Source: JBBQVS01 sp963792705 (GTDB lineage: Bacteria > Chloroflexota > Ktedonobacteria > Ktedonobacterales > Ktedonobacteraceae). Taken from it: a stretch of DNA of 64,000 nt. This document shows positions 24,174 to 33,230 of the stretch, in pieces; within the stretch, counting starts at the first letter, position 1, and every line of letters starts with the position of its first letter. The notes below the pieces were generated by a model that saw only the letters and a program-made list of their open reading frames with translations, had not been told where the DNA came from and ran no database searches. Where the stretch lies: contig CAWBXD010000012.1 of the NCBI GenBank assembly GCA_963792705.1, positions 434,001 through 498,000 of the forward strand. Reading direction: 5' to 3'. A program made the position numbers and the translations under genes.

Positions 24174-25914
24174 CAAAATTCGGCTCGGTCATGCTTGCTA
24201 CACATGTACTGGATGGACGTTGCGTTGGTGTGTCATCGAAAGCCGAGATGATGCTATTGACGCACGAAGAGTTGTATTCCGCGCCATGACCGAGGCCGGG
24301 GAATAGAAAGTAGTAGCTATTTTTGAGTGTTTGTGCCGCGAGTTTGCCATTCGTGGGCGGTGTGATCGGGTCGTATTCGTCGGTGAGGACGAGGGTAGGA
24401 ATATCGCTTACGACTGGTTGTTTTTGAGCGGCAGGTGCTTTTTGCACGTTCCAGACGCGGCAGGAGTCGTACTCTTGCTGTAAACTGCTTTGCAGGGCGG
24501 GTTGAATTTGTGGTGTGACGCCCTGTATTGACTTGTTGATGTCGCTCTGATTGAGAAAACTCCAATCTTCGCTGCACTCGTCGGAATAGAACATACCGTA
24601 ACTAAAGGTATCATCAAACTGAACATCCCCATAGATTTGCGAGAGAAGCGTGTAATCTTTGGCGCGCACCTGAAAAATCATCTTGGGTAGTGCAGGGATG
24701 ATTTGTGTGGCGTAGAGCGCACTAAAGAGCACGAATACAAAATCGTCGCCAGCCATGACTACACTGTAACTTTTTCCAGTTGTAGGATTGGTTGTCTGAA
24801 AATGCACAGGGACGGCGTTGAGGTCGGTGACAAGCTGATAGAATGCGCTATCCAAGTGTGGATAGAGAGTAGCACATTGCGTGTTAGTAGCACAGCCTTG
24901 AAAGAGCACATTGAAGACACGTTGGGCCGAACTGGGTAAGTCTGTACGGTTCTCTTGTGGTGGATATACAGAATCGAGTACTACGCTACGGATGACCGAT
25001 GGATAGAGACGCATGGTGGTGAGTGCCAAGCGTGTGCCATAGGAAACGCCATAAAGGTTCGCCTGTTTATATCCTAGCGCGAGAATGAGGTCATGCACAT
25101 CGGCGGCATTCTCCAGCGAGTTAAACGCGTTCAGGTCAACACCTGCTTTTATAAGCCGATCATGACAGGTTTGTAGGGCTTGGATGGACATACGTTCGGA
25201 ATCGGTCGCACTCAGATGGATATTGAGTGTATCATATTGCAACCGCAATAATTCAGAACAGTTCAGTGAAGGAGTAGAGTGACCGGTGCCACGTTGGTCA
25301 AACATGATTAGGTCATGGTCGAACACAAAGTCCGATACGTTTGACGCGGTAATATAATGCGCCCAATCGTCTAAGGACGGTCCACCAGGCCCACCTTCTA
25401 AACGCACAACAGGGGATTGATCGTTTTGCACTTTTGGCGATTTAAATATTGCTACCGCCAGTTGTACCTTTGCGCCATTGAGGTTTTGACGATTTTCTGG
25501 CACGGTGACATAGCCACATTTGACGGTTTTGCCGTCCACCATGCCTGCCCCAAGCTGAAATAGACATGCAGATGCACGAAAATTAGCATTTGGTGTGATT
25601 GGTGAGCCAGGCACTTGTGCTGACGTGGTTGGGATTGGCTTAGTAGTAGTTGCGTTTGATGAATGGGAAAGAACCTGTGGAAGGCTCACGAGTAGGACAA
25701 GCGCGACCACGAGAGCGGCGGTAATAGCTACCAGGATAAGTGGCAGTGTTGCCCTCTTCTTACGTACCTGCTGCTGTACTGGCAATGGTGGTGTTTGCGG
25801 CAATGGTGGTAGTGGCGTTACTGGACGTGCAGGTGAAGTGTATTCATAATATGGGATATCATGTGCTTCATACGGTGTTTGTTCATTTATACCACGATTA
25901 GGCTTGTCTTCCAA
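24169..25914 (-). CDS. TAP-like alpha/beta-hydrolase peptidase, membrane-anchored
   Basis: 581 residues. A charged N-terminus and proline stretch precede one transmembrane helix near residues 55-80 (LILVAITAALVVALVLLVSL), then a Ser/Thr-rich linker and an exported hydrolase of the tripeptidyl-aminopeptidase family. Oxyanion region RLEGGPGGPSLDDW, FDQRGTGHSTPS, nucleophile elbow GVSYGTRLAL, acid in LTDEYDPITPP and His in FPGLGHGAEYNSSC are all present, with several Cys pairs. It likely trims peptides from proteins at the cell surface. The stop codon is formed by repeat-family sequence. Confidence 0.9.
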   Translation of the reverse strand: MEDKPNRGINEQTPYEAHDIPYYEYTSPARPVTPLPPLPQTPPLPVQQQVRKKRATLPLILVAITAALVVALVLLVSLPQVLSHSSNATTTKPIPTTSAQVPGSPITPNANFRASACLFQLGAGMVDGKTVKCGYVTVPENRQNLNGAKVQLAVAIFKSPKVQNDQSPVVRLEGGPGGPSLDDWAHYITASNVSDFVFDHDLIMFDQRGTGHSTPSLNCSELLRLQYDTLNIHLSATDSERMSIQALQTCHDRLIKAGVDLNAFNSLENAADVHDLILALGYKQANLYGVSYGTRLALTTMRLYPSVIRSVVLDSVYPPQENRTDLPSSAQRVFNVLFQGCATNTQCATLYPHLDSAFYQLVTDLNAVPVHFQTTNPTTGKSYSVVMAGDDFVFVLFSALYATQIIPALPKMIFQVRAKDYTLLSQIYGDVQFDDTFSYGMFYSDECSEDWSFLNQSDINKSIQGVTPQIQPALQSSLQQEYDSCRVWNVQKAPAAQKQPVVSDIPTLVLTDEYDPITPPTNGKLAAQTLKNSYYFLFPGLGHGAEYNSSCVNSIISAFDDTPTQRPSSTCVASMTEPNFV

Positions 25915-25966
25915 ACGACACCAACTTTTCTAGTATCTATCTGTATTAATAAGTTGAGCAAGAATG

Positions 25967-28462
25967 CTATACATCTGGTTGTGGATAGCACACGTTTCCT
26001 GTTTGGGTAGTGTTTGTTTTAGCGAGCGTAAACGAGGTGTCCTGTCCTAAAACGCTGTCAACGTATAGCCCTTGTGTATGTAGTGTAGCACAATTTCCAG
26101 GGGTGGGCAGTATAGTCAAATTAAGTTCTGGGAAGGTTCCGGCTTGTCTTTGTACAAGTAGGTTGTAGGCTCCTTGTCCAATTGGGGGAACATACCAGGA
26201 GAGTGTGATGGTCATGGTGCAGTTCTTTGGAATGACGACGTAGCCACCAAACATAGTGCGGCCAGCCTCATCACTCACTCTATTAGTGGGTCCCCCAATT
26301 GTATCAAGTGGGTGCCACTGACCCGTATAGGGATCGTTTAGCATGGGAGCGGACGCACCAGCATCATACAGACCAGCACTACACACCATCTCGTCATGTG
26401 GATAGATACCATTTTGTCCACAAGCAGTCAACGGGCCACCGCAGAGAGGAGTACCCGTATCGAAACCATCGCCGCTCAAAAACTTTGCCGTAGGTGGAAC
26501 ATAGACGCGCACATAGTCACGATAAGTGTCCAGTCCATAGACAAATCCGATTTGATTATAGGCAAGTTGCATTTGTAGGAAATGGGTTGCGCCACCATTG
26601 GCGTCAAGTGTTACTGTATCGTGCATCATGGTCTTGACATATTGTGAGGCTTTGCTTGCGCTGACATTTGCCTGAACGACATAGAGGCCATCACGCGTTG
26701 TCGAGCGATCCACCTGTGCCCCATCTCCATATTGTGTGAGCAAACCTTCAAGTTGTGGATTTGAGAGATAGACCTGCAAATCTTTTGTCTTCAGGTCCTG
26801 AAGCATCTGCTTACCCAACGCGAGCAGGGTTGATGGAGAAGCATGACGTAGCGTGTCCATCAACGTATGAGCGACGAGTGATGTGAACTGTTTGCGGTCA
26901 GAGGTAGATTTATTGCCAGATGAGATGCTAATTTGTTTCGCAATACCAGCATTGTCGAGTTGATAATAGTGCAAGCGTGCTTCCAAATTTTGCGCTGTAA
27001 TGGTTTCGTTGTAAGACGGAATACGAATGGGTCCTGTAACCTGTAGTACATGCTCGATGAGAAAAGGTGTAAACAAAATGACGCCATCGACCTGCTTATG
27101 CACTTCGGCCTTATATTGATCAATGGCAATTTGTGCTGAAGTGGGGAAATCCGCTGACAGATTGGAGTCACGCAGTCCCCAGTTGGCGAAAGGCCACCAT
27201 GAGCGGTAAGCATTGGGAGCTAGTTGATCGGATGTTGGACTATTATCGGCGTATTCAATGAGCGAGATATCACGCAATGAAAACTGTCCGACACGTCCAC
27301 CCGCGATGTGTAGCTCACCATATTGACCAGTGAAACCACCTGTCGGGCGTAATTCAGCGCGGTCCATTGTTTGCACAAGAAACGTTCTTTGCCCATCGAC
27401 GCCGAGCAACCAACCCATAGCACCTAGAAGGGTACGACCCTGCACTAATGCAGCTTTGACCTGTGGCAGAAGTTGAAGAAGTTGTTGTACTTGCTCGCGT
27501 TGATGTGTGCTTACAGGGAGAGCGGCAAGAGACATGTTTTGTGATTGTTGCTGTATGTCATTAACATTGGGCATTATCGCGTCAATAGTAGACCCTATAG
27601 TGGTAAGATCGGCTGACGTTACAAGAGGTGTCTGCGAAGCGTTGAGCAATGGGCCGCGAAAATTGGGCGCAAGCACGAGTGCAGTATTAATGAGTGTCTG
27701 TCCGATGTTCGACACATCTAGCCCAACCTGACTTGCGGCACGTGCCGACGTGATTTCAGGACGGTAATGTGGTAGATATTGCTCGACAAGCGGAATAAAT
27801 GAGGTATTGTCGATCAGGGATCGTACCTGTGCAAAGTCGCTATGTGCAGCGTTCAACTCTTTTTTAGCCTGTAACAGAGTACTTGTATTGAGTAATTTCG
27901 ATGTACTAGATAGCGTAGTAGACGAGGAGGTCTTAGCTGGAATAAAAATTGATTTGACGTTAAGAAGATGTTGCACACCACTATATGCATGACTACGCAA
28001 CGCATTATATGTTGCATACGCTTTCATGCCATAGAGGACACCTTCAACGGTCGGTACCGAAATACCTGCAAGCAGTAAAACAAGCAAGAGAAGCGAGAGA
28101 ATTTTATGTTTTGCGATACGTTGATGTAATGTTGTGCGCGAACGTATTGGTGAGGGTGCGACTATAGCTGAAACATGTTCGGTTGTTGGCTCTGTATGCT
28201 GTTCTTGTGGTGGATTGAGTGTGAGCACGGGTAAGTCTGTGGGAGTCACGGGATCGCGACGCTCGATTGCCAATACAGGGAGGTCCGTAGGAGTCACAGG
28301 ACCTGAGCTGTCAACCTCTATAATTGGCTCTGTAACCATCTCTGGCGCGGTATAATCGGCAAGAGGCTGAGTTATTTTTGATATATGTGGCTTGTTTGAT
28401 GTCAATGGAAGAGAAGCGGCAACGGGAGCGAGTAATTCGCCTTCGGATGATATATCAGACAT
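25967..28462 (-). CDS. DUF4012 domain-containing membrane protein
   Basis: 831 residues. The first 120 are proline/threonine-rich with two near-identical repeats containing RDPVTPTDLPVL, then one transmembrane helix (LLLLVLLLAGISVPTVEGVLYG, near residue 135). The large extracellular part has the DUF4012 signature RTFLVQTMDRAELRPTGGF and SLIEYADNSPTSDQL. Family members are common in Actinobacteria and Chloroflexota; the function is unknown. The ATG follows AGGGG, and a hairpin sits in the leader. Confidence 0.88.
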   Translation of the reverse strand: MSDISSEGELLAPVAASLPLTSNKPHISKITQPLADYTAPEMVTEPIIEVDSSGPVTPTDLPVLAIERRDPVTPTDLPVLTLNPPQEQHTEPTTEHVSAIVAPSPIRSRTTLHQRIAKHKILSLLLLVLLLAGISVPTVEGVLYGMKAYATYNALRSHAYSGVQHLLNVKSIFIPAKTSSSTTLSSTSKLLNTSTLLQAKKELNAAHSDFAQVRSLIDNTSFIPLVEQYLPHYRPEITSARAASQVGLDVSNIGQTLINTALVLAPNFRGPLLNASQTPLVTSADLTTIGSTIDAIMPNVNDIQQQSQNMSLAALPVSTHQREQVQQLLQLLPQVKAALVQGRTLLGAMGWLLGVDGQRTFLVQTMDRAELRPTGGFTGQYGELHIAGGRVGQFSLRDISLIEYADNSPTSDQLAPNAYRSWWPFANWGLRDSNLSADFPTSAQIAIDQYKAEVHKQVDGVILFTPFLIEHVLQVTGPIRIPSYNETITAQNLEARLHYYQLDNAGIAKQISISSGNKSTSDRKQFTSLVAHTLMDTLRHASPSTLLALGKQMLQDLKTKDLQVYLSNPQLEGLLTQYGDGAQVDRSTTRDGLYVVQANVSASKASQYVKTMMHDTVTLDANGGATHFLQMQLAYNQIGFVYGLDTYRDYVRVYVPPTAKFLSGDGFDTGTPLCGGPLTACGQNGIYPHDEMVCSAGLYDAGASAPMLNDPYTGQWHPLDTIGGPTNRVSDEAGRTMFGGYVVIPKNCTMTITLSWYVPPIGQGAYNLLVQRQAGTFPELNLTILPTPGNCATLHTQGLYVDSVLGQDTSFTLAKTNTTQTGNVCYPQPDV

Positions 28463-28474
28463 GTGCGGCCCCTA

Positions 28475-28526
28475 AAAATAAAAGTAGAGGGGTACGCCCC
28501 CACACGGTATCCTGCTACTTTATTTT
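28475..28526 (-). promoter_or_regulatory. Hairpin in the 5' leader of the DUF4012 gene
   Basis: Outer arms AAAATAAAAGTAG and CTACTTTATTTT (one bulge) enclose a tight inner hairpin GGGG-TACG-CCCC. On the mRNA it ends a few bases before the AGGGG ribosome site, so it could affect translation. Inference only. Confidence 0.4.
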
Positions 28527-28702
28527 ACTTTTTGTGTTGAATTTGTAATAGTATATGGAGTATATCAATAAGTACGTATGAAGGTGGATGTACGTTTCAG
28601 ATTTTGTTGTATTTCTACAAAACTGAATACATGGCATACAGCTCTCATATCTTGTATAGTAGGTGTACATCGGCGTTCTCTTTAAGCAAAGGATAAAATG
28701 TT

Positions 28703-29542
28703 ATGGGACTTGCATGGAAGATTGATGAGGGCACAACGGTCAAACTGAAAGACTACGACCCAAGTTTCACTGATAAACACGCGGACCATGCCTCGGCTCA
28801 GGAAACAATGGCTAAGCTAAGCGAAGATTTGAGCAAAACGCAAGAACTGCTTGCAGCCGCGCAGCATCATAGTTTGCTTATTGTGCTACAAGGCATGGAT
28901 ACTAGTGGAAAAGACGGTACCATTCGCCATGTCTTCTCATCTGTCAATCCACAGGGGTGTGATGTTCATTCGTTTAAAGCACCAACGCAGGAAGAGTTGT
29001 TACACGATTTCCTGTGGCGTATTCATAAAGTCGCGCCTGCGCGAGGTATGATTGGTATCTTTAATCGGTCACATTATGAAGATGTGTTGGTGGTACGTGT
29101 ACATAACCTTGTGCCGGAAGACGTGTGGAGTCATCGCTATAAGGAGATTAATCATTTCGAGAAACTGCTTACGAATAGTGGGACGATTGTACTCAAGTTT
29201 TTCTTGCACATCAGCAACGAAGAGCAAAAGCAGCGTTTACTGGCACGAGAACAGGATCGTGATAAGGCATGGAAGTTGTCAGCAAGCGATTGGGCAGAGC
29301 GCAAATACTGGGATGATTATCAAGACGCGTATGAGGATGTGTTGAGCAAATGTAGTACGGAAGAGGCTCCTTGGTATATTGTGCCTTCAAACCACAAGTG
29401 GTATCGCAATCTTGCGATAGCGCAAGTTCTTTCCGATACCATGCACAAATACAAAGATGAGTGGCAAGCCGATTTAGAGGAGCGAGGGCAGAAAGAGCTG
29501 GAAGCACTTAAACAATTGCGCTCATCAAATAAGACAATGTAA
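28703..29542 (+). CDS. Polyphosphate kinase 2 family protein
   Basis: Transfers phosphate between polyphosphate and nucleotides (AMP, ADP or GDP). 279 residues, a one-domain PPK2. Walker A LQGMDTSGKDGT near residue 63, the lid motif GIFNRSHYEDVLVVRV, and KFFLHISNEEQKQRLLAR are all intact. The C-terminus has the family APWYIVPSNHKWYRNLAIA. Class I, II or III cannot be read from the motif alone. Confidence 0.95.
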   Translation: MGLAWKIDEGTTVKLKDYDPSFTDKHADHASAQETMAKLSEDLSKTQELLAAAQHHSLLIVLQGMDTSGKDGTIRHVFSSVNPQGCDVHSFKAPTQEELLHDFLWRIHKVAPARGMIGIFNRSHYEDVLVVRVHNLVPEDVWSHRYKEINHFEKLLTNSGTIVLKFFLHISNEEQKQRLLAREQDRDKAWKLSASDWAERKYWDDYQDAYEDVLSKCSTEEAPWYIVPSNHKWYRNLAIAQVLSDTMHKYKDEWQADLEERGQKELEALKQLRSSNKTM

Positions 29543-29550
29543 ATCTTTAT

Positions 29551-29649
29551 TTGTCATTTGCCGCGTTCAGGGGCAAAATGTTGGCAACAATTCCGCACGG
29601 GAACGTGTGCCCCTCCTCGCCCCTTGGACGCGATAAATCGGTCCCTACC
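29551..29649. mobile_element. TAGGGACC element, copy 5 (type II, one end decayed)
   Basis: The right end GGACGCGATAAATCGGTCCC-TAC (29626-29648) is intact. The interior, read on the minus strand, has CCAAGGGGCGAGGAGGGG and ACACGTTC as in copy 7 (41082), but the left end (29551-29570) has decayed. It fills the gap between convergent genes. Confidence 0.7.
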
Positions 29650-29658
29650 ATTGCTTTG

Positions 29659-30735
29659 TTAATCTGCTCGGCGTATTTCTAGGAGCAGAAATGTGGTTTC
29701 GAGTATGTTGCGCTCTTCTGGTACAGTCAGGCTAAGTTCTGTTTCGCCAAGGGGCATTACCAGTGAGCCTGTTGGGTCAACTGGGATGGGACTATGGATA
29801 GAGCGAGGGTTGCCACCAAGCCAGCGTATAGGTTCGATGAGCGAGCCTAACGCGATGGAAGTCGTAATAAAATGACCACGCAACAATTCATCGAGGTCTT
29901 GTAGATGGAGTTCCAGTGTTTGCCCACTCTGTAGCACGGTTCCTTCTAGTGAGCGCGACTGCAAAACAATCGCAAGTTGTTGCGGTACACCTGGCTGTGG
30001 AAGGGTGCCTGTTTTCTCGCCACGTCGGGTGACGCCTCTAGGCCCTGTCAACACGGGAGTAAAGCTGTGTTCGGCTGGACTCGTCGGGGAAGCGTTGGAA
30101 GTGTCGAACAAGGTGGCGACACGTACAAGATCATGGCGAGCCTGTTGCCGCACATTTTCTTGTTTGATGCGCGAACTCATTTGGATGGCGGCCTGTAACA
30201 GGGTGCGTGCCGCGACATCACCATCGGTATCGGTGTGACGTGCCTCACGCAAAATTGCTTCGGCCTGTGTAATCCACGCTTGGCAGAGGTGTGATAGCAT
30301 GCGTTGAGGAGTGGCATCAAGCGTTCGGGTTCCTTGACCGAGAATAGGACGAGGTTCGCGTGGATAGAGGGCGGCGCGCATGGCATCGTATATTTCAAGG
30401 TAGCTTTGGTGACAGACAGAGCATCCGGCAAGGTGATACAGCAAGGGGGCATAGTGTGTCGCAGCCTGTAAATCATTTGTAAGTAGAGCCATGACAAAAT
30501 TGGGTAGTTGTTGATAAAAATGTTTATGGTAACTGCTATCCTGTAAAGCTAATTCTAGTTGAATATCGCGCTCGCCTGTCATAGGACTTTTTTGTGTATT
30601 TGTACTAGAGAATGCTTGGAAAGTGGGCGTATTCTCCAGCGGTTGTGTGGGGGTTGGCTGTAATATTTCTTGCAGCCATTGGGCAAGTTTCTGTATATCA
30701 TCGTTGTATAAACGAGTGGGTTGCATATTGTCCAT
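29659..30735 (-). CDS. Soluble zf-HC2-like zinc-finger protein, possible anti-sigma partner
   Basis: 358 residues, start after AAGGAG. Near residue 115 lies YHLAGCSVCHQSYLEIYDA, a HxxxCxxC motif typical of zf-HC2 anti-sigma zinc fingers. There is no transmembrane helix, unlike most such anti-sigma factors. A helical middle (ARTLLQAAIQMSSRI) leads to a beta-rich C-terminal half (about 240-358) ending LSLTVPEERNILETTFLLLEIRRAD. The gene lies 80 bases after a sigma-like gene on the same strand, so the two may form a regulator pair. Otherwise unrecognised. Confidence 0.65.
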   Translation of the reverse strand: MDNMQPTRLYNDDIQKLAQWLQEILQPTPTQPLENTPTFQAFSSTNTQKSPMTGERDIQLELALQDSSYHKHFYQQLPNFVMALLTNDLQAATHYAPLLYHLAGCSVCHQSYLEIYDAMRAALYPREPRPILGQGTRTLDATPQRMLSHLCQAWITQAEAILREARHTDTDGDVAARTLLQAAIQMSSRIKQENVRQQARHDLVRVATLFDTSNASPTSPAEHSFTPVLTGPRGVTRRGEKTGTLPQPGVPQQLAIVLQSRSLEGTVLQSGQTLELHLQDLDELLRGHFITTSIALGSLIEPIRWLGGNPRSIHSPIPVDPTGSLVMPLGETELSLTVPEERNILETTFLLLEIRRAD

Positions 30736-30815
30736 ATACTCTGTCTCCTTAAGCTTGCACCGCTTCTTACGAAGGCGTTGTCAGTTTGGTTATTCCAATC
30801 TGTAATATGTGCCGC

Positions 30816-31724
30816 CTACTCTTCTCTATAGAAGCGCGTTACCCGCTTCATCTGGTCCGTTGTAAGATGAACAACATCTTCTCCCTGCCAGTCGAGTATC
30901 CCTTCTTCTACCAACTGCTTAAGGCTTGCCCGTACATCGCGTTCAGTCATATCCTGTTGCGCGAGCGAGGGAATGTCTACCGTATAGTCATTGGTAAGCG
31001 CGGCTCGTGTTGCATACTTAATCAAACGTAAGGCGACGGTCACGGCCAAATTTGTACTTTGTTCTTGCAAACAGTGGCGAAGCTTTTTATGTGCATGATC
31101 CTTATGCTGGCTCATGTGAGCGGTATCGGTCGGCTCAAGGACGGTTTCGGTTGGAGATACCTCCTCAATCACGGTATGTAATAAATCGTCTGCCCCTATT
31201 TCTTGTAGCTCTTGTATAACTGCCTGTAATTGACGTGGGGCACTACGAAGCGCGCTGATACAATGCTTCAAGAGGTTGCGTAGTTCGTTTTGTGTAACGA
31301 GAAAGACCGCAGTATCTTCCGGTGTTTTGAAGGGAGCAGACCCCCAGATTGATGTTACAGCTTCATTGATAGGGTTATCATCGGAGTCCGCACTATCAGG
31401 TGCCTCTAGCTCGGCAGTTGTGTTTACTGGTAAGCGACGCTTCCGCAAACGATCAATAGCTTTGTTGCGTACACTACGATTGAGGAACGCGTAGAATTGT
31501 GCATCGGTGAGACGGTCAAGAGCGGAGCTTGGTGTTGTATCAACAGCACCCAAAAGACCAAGGCGTACAAGTTGCTCCACCACATGCCCAACCACGACAT
31601 CAACCTCAAACGCATCGTACTTAAGTGATCCCAAGTAGCGCTGCGCGTGTCTATGAAGATAGGCGTACAACAACGGATAATTTTGCTCAGCATGGTAGCG
31701 CAAGTCATTCGCCGTGAATGGCAT
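30816..31724 (-). CDS. Sigma-factor-like protein with atypical C-terminus
   Basis: 302 residues from the ATG at 31724, which follows GGAGGG. Near residues 75-100, TDAQFYAFLNRSVRNKAIDRLRKRR resembles the sigma-70 region 2 helix that binds the -10 element. After a spacer, a helical part (LRNLLKHCISALRSAPRQLQAV) and an acidic linker follow. The last 70 residues (VDIPSLAQQDMTERDVRASLKQLVEEGILDW) look like a winged-helix domain and not a normal region 4. This is an unusual layout; it could be a sigma factor relative or another DNA-binding regulator. Neighbours: zinc-finger gene downstream, XRE-TPR gene upstream. Confidence 0.6.
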   Translation of the reverse strand: MPFTANDLRYHAEQNYPLLYAYLHRHAQRYLGSLKYDAFEVDVVVGHVVEQLVRLGLLGAVDTTPSSALDRLTDAQFYAFLNRSVRNKAIDRLRKRRLPVNTTAELEAPDSADSDDNPINEAVTSIWGSAPFKTPEDTAVFLVTQNELRNLLKHCISALRSAPRQLQAVIQELQEIGADDLLHTVIEEVSPTETVLEPTDTAHMSQHKDHAHKKLRHCLQEQSTNLAVTVALRLIKYATRAALTNDYTVDIPSLAQQDMTERDVRASLKQLVEEGILDWQGEDVVHLTTDQMKRVTRFYREE

Positions 31725-31767
31725 CGAAAAGGCCCTCCAAATCCTGCGTTTCGTTTCTACATTGTAC

Positions 31768-31849
31768 AAGAAAAAACGGTTTGACACAATCAAAAAAGGA
31801 ACTGCACATAAGCAGTTCCTTTTTTGATTGTGTCAAACCGTTTTTTCTT
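31768..31849 (-). terminator. 38-bp perfect inverted-repeat terminator of the XRE-TPR gene
   Basis: Arms of 38 bases beginning AAGAAAAAACGGTTTGACAC with loop ACATAA. On the minus strand it directly overlaps the XRE gene stop and contains T runs on the 3' side. It is the longest stem in the window. Confidence 0.8.
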
Positions 31850-33230
31850 ACTCCATGTCGCCGCGCTTGCCCTTGCGCTGATGCTCAAAGGCTTTCTTGA
31901 TTGCGGTCAAACTGCGCTGCACTTCACCACGCTCTTCAAGCATATTGGCGTAGCGGAAGTAGGCACTAGCAGCAATATCGTGGGCTTCTGCTGCATCTAG
32001 GAGGTCAAGTGCTTGCGTGAAGAACTCATCTTCTGCCGCGAAGTCACTCTTTTTGTGGCGAATTTGTGCCAATGTAATCAGTGCTTGCCCTTGTGTTTGT
32101 GCATCGTCACCAGCCTGGGCAAATTTCAAAGCTTCTTGTGCCTCGTGCTCGGCCTCTTCTACCTTGTCGCGTTTAAGCAGCAACTCGGCGAGACCCGTGT
32201 GACAGATGGATGCGGCCACTTCGTCGTTCAGTTCGCGTTCAATGCTGATGGCTCGATGGTATTCGCGTTCGGCCTCATCAAGTTGGTCAAGCTTTTCAAG
32301 CGTCTTACCCAACTTTTGATGTGTTAGTCCCACCAGACGTTGCTCATCACGCATCTCATAGACGGCTAGGCTACGCATAGCATAATCACGAGCCATCACC
32401 AGTTTGCCATTTGATTTATACTGCTGGCTAATCTGCATATACTTCTGTGCGAAGCTCTTGGTATCACGGTTTACAGAGTCGAGCATATCAATCGCTTGAT
32501 GGAAGTAGGTAACAGCTTTTTCTAGATCACCGAGTCTAAAGTAGTCATTTGCAAGATTACTATAGACATCGAGGGAAAACACGGGGTCGATGACGAGACC
32601 CTGTTCGATAGCTGCATTGCAGCGCAAATGGTTTTCCATGGCAAGAGTATAGTTGTAGAGCGCGAAGTATGCCTTGCCAAGGAAGTTTCTGGCGCGTTCA
32701 GTGTATTCGCTATCGCTAAGACTTTCGCCTTGAGAAAGGGCTGATCGAAGATCAACAACGGCTTCCTGGTATTCGCCGGAGCCGAGATGCACCTGTCCAC
32801 GAAGCAAGTAAAGACGATACACTTGATCGGTTGTGATGCGTTCTGCCTGGATAGGAAGTAATAATTCTTCGGCTTGTTTGAATGCGCCTTGCTGTATAAG
32901 CACATCGGCCTGAATCAAATCAACATCCACGCGCTGGTCTGGGCCTGCATCGGCTGGGGAATAGCCTACTGCTCTAGCTTCTGCTGCGCCTGCTGGTGAA
33001 CCTTCAAGTAAGAAAGTCAGGGGGACATCCAGACGGCGTGCCAGAATAGAGAGGGCCTTCAGTGAGGGCCGAATTTTGCCTCTTTCTATTGCTGAGATGT
33101 AGGAAATTGAGAATTCGGGGGCAGCAAGCTGAGCTTGAGTCATGCCTAACTTAGTACGGACTTCACGGATGTTAGTTCCAACTCTTGCGGCTACAGCCTT
33201 CCCTACGTTCGCTGTTTCAAGGGATGGCAT
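31848..33230 (-). CDS. XRE-family transcriptional regulator with TPR repeats
   Basis: 460 residues. Residues 15-75 are a helix-turn-helix (IREVRTKLGMTQAQLAAPEFSISYISAIERGKIRPSLKALSILARRLDVP). The rest is a chain of about eight tetratricopeptide repeats, for example ALSQGESLSDSEYTERARNFLGKAYFALYNY and FRLGDLEKAVTYFHQAIDM. This layout resembles Rap/PlcR/NprR-type or peptide-sensing regulators, though no peptide gene was seen nearby. It starts after AAAGGAAATCC. Its promoter region has inverted repeats, which suggests autoregulation. Confidence 0.9.
   Translation of the reverse strand: MPSLETANVGKAVAARVGTNIREVRTKLGMTQAQLAAPEFSISYISAIERGKIRPSLKALSILARRLDVPLTFLLEGSPAGAAEARAVGYSPADAGPDQRVDVDLIQADVLIQQGAFKQAEELLLPIQAERITTDQVYRLYLLRGQVHLGSGEYQEAVVDLRSALSQGESLSDSEYTERARNFLGKAYFALYNYTLAMENHLRCNAAIEQGLVIDPVFSLDVYSNLANDYFRLGDLEKAVTYFHQAIDMLDSVNRDTKSFAQKYMQISQQYKSNGKLVMARDYAMRSLAVYEMRDEQRLVGLTHQKLGKTLEKLDQLDEAEREYHRAISIERELNDEVAASICHTGLAELLLKRDKVEEAEHEAQEALKFAQAGDDAQTQGQALITLAQIRHKKSDFAAEDEFFTQALDLLDAAEAHDIAASAYFRYANMLEERGEVQRSLTAIKKAFEHQRKGKRGDME

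Noticed and set aside
24120..24175. Considered as an attachment site because of strong repeats
   Set aside because: The same unit occurs at other, unrelated places and no integrase is nearby.
29560..29650. Considered as an ordinary terminator between PPK2 and the zinc-finger gene
   Set aside because: Sequence matches the type II repeat element on one side; no T run follows.
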